Shown here: positions 63,335 to 64,000 of the stretch, piece by piece
Numbering within the stretch: position 1 is the first letter of the stretch
How the letters are laid out: each line of letters begins with the position of its first letter
Source: Massilia eurypsychrophila
GTDB lineage: Bacteria > Pseudomonadota > Gammaproteobacteria > Burkholderiales > Burkholderiaceae_D
NCBI RefSeq assembly: GCF_002760655.1
Contig: NZ_PDOC01000009.1
Location: forward strand, 1-64,000
Direction: 5' to 3'
Length of the DNA: 64,000 bases
Notes under the pieces: model-generated
Database searches by the model: none
Seen by the model: only the letters and a program-made list of their open reading frames with translations
Told to the model about the DNA's origin: nothing
Program-made: the position numbers and the translations under genes

Positions 63335-64000
63335 ATGCTGCCGATTCTCAATGTCTTTTCCTGGCGTAAGTTCAGCCAATTCGCCACGGCAGGCCTCGTC
63401 GCCGCGGCCCTCAGCGCCTGCGGCGGCGGCGGCGGCAGTGCCGGCGCCGTGCCGGGCGCCCCTGGCACCACGCCGGGCACTGCGGTTGCGGCCAGCGTCA
63501 CCCTGGTCACCAGCGCCTCGACCATCGCCGCATCCGGCGCCGACGGCACCGAAGTGATCCTGACGGCGATCGTCAAGGATGCCAACAACAATGCCATTCC
63601 CGGCGCCATCGTCAGTTTCAAGGCCAGCTCGGGCAACATCTCCAATACCAACCGCGAAGCCGACGCCACCGGCACCGTCACCGAAAAACTCAACGTCAAA
63701 GGCGACGCCTCCGCGCGTGACATTACGATCACCGCGTCGTCCGGCTCAGCCACCTCGGCGCCGAAGATCGTCACCGTCGCCACGTCGGCGTCGACCACGC
63801 CGAAGCTGCTGCTGACGTCGAGCAGCGGCACGCTGTCGTCGTCCGGCGCCACCGGCACCGCGGTGCAGATCAAGGCGCTGGTGCTCGATTCGAACAACGT
63901 CGTCATGCCGAATACCAGGGTCACGTTCGCCACCGACTCCGGCGCGCTGAGCGCCTCGCAGGTCAACACCGACGCCAATGGCGTGGCCAGCGTCAACCTG
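63335..64000 (+). CDS. Ig-like (Big-1) repeat lipoprotein, partial
   Basis: The frame is open from ATG 63335 (GGAG upstream) to the window end, 222 codons so far. A signal ends LSAC (Cys29) with a Gly-rich tail, CGGGGGSAG, as in outer-membrane lipoproteins. Two similar units follow, with VTLVTSASTIAASGADGTEV then AIVKDANNNAIPGAIVSF, and LLLTSSSGTLSSSGATGTAV then ALVLDSNNVVMPNTRVTF; both match the Big-1 invasin/intimin immunoglobulin fold. More repeats are likely beyond 64000. The function is presumably surface adhesion or structural; unknown. Confidence 0.82.
   Translation, partial: MLPILNVFSWRKFSQFATAGLVAAALSACGGGGGSAGAVPGAPGTTPGTAVAASVTLVTSASTIAASGADGTEVILTAIVKDANNNAIPGAIVSFKASSGNISNTNREADATGTVTEKLNVKGDASARDITITASSGSATSAPKIVTVATSASTTPKLLLTSSSGTLSSSGATGTAVQIKALVLDSNNVVMPNTRVTFATDSGALSASQVNTDANGVASVNL

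Overview
The window is about 64 kb of GC-rich DNA. Gene content and order point to a betaproteobacterium of the Oxalobacteraceae (Massilia/Duganella/Janthinobacterium type). The signs are a beta-type S10-spc-alpha ribosomal supercluster, a PEP-CTERM protein, a ResB/CcsB cytochrome c maturation system, MsrPQ, pilMNOPQ, and very tight gene packing with many 1-4 base overlaps. This assignment is inference from protein style; no database search was run.

Layout. (1) 1-626: 3' end of tuf, then rpsJ, which is closed by a rho-independent terminator. (2) 869-12179: a block of about 11.9 kb that separates rpsJ from rplC, normally adjacent genes. It holds tRNA-Val(GAC), a DUF2784 membrane protein, creB followed by an in-frame creC-creD fusion, a six-gene minus-strand Ter-associated operon (ATP-grasp, PRTase/TRSP, HAD phosphatase, PRTase-PELOTA 'StiP', CitE/HpcH-like lyase, TerD/TerA-like protein) and a BrnT toxin with a composite antitoxin. 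(3) 12533-26734: rplC to rpsQ, then the spc operon (rplN to secY) and the alpha operon (infA to rplQ), with recognisable promoters before rplC and rplN, a strong hairpin between rpsD and rpoA, and a terminator after rplQ. (4) 26933-32396: PEP-CTERM protein, dsbD, ilvB divergent from an Lrp/AsnC regulator, and a small hypothetical. (5) 32623-39797: Spy/CpxP-like protein divergent from a two-component system and an RND efflux adaptor/pump, with an inverted repeat in the shared promoter region. (6) 39945-44871: TonB-like protein with an N-terminal CxxC pair, a previously easy-to-miss 49-residue metallothionein with a DUF3703 gene, an AraC regulator, a muramidase coupled to a secreted Cys-rich protein (effector/immunity-like), and an alpha/beta hydrolase. 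(7) 44944-52782: hemB, engB, cytochrome c4, resB, ccsB, msrP, msrQ. (8) 52789-55336: lysA, lptM, cyaY (divergent), a small membrane protein and two tiny ORFs. (9) 55438-64000: mrcA (PBP1A) divergent from pilMNOPQ, followed by the start of an Ig-like (Big-1) lipoprotein that runs off the window.

How it works together. The core is translation, transcription and secretion machinery. The accessory parts deal mainly with envelope and stress: CreBC(D), Spy/two-component/RND, DsbD, MsrPQ and the Ter nucleoside-like metabolite pathway. The most interesting accessory structures are the compact Ter biosynthetic operon lodged inside the split S10 locus, the CreC-CreD fusion, the muramidase/secreted-partner pair, and the metallothionein-DUF3703 unit.
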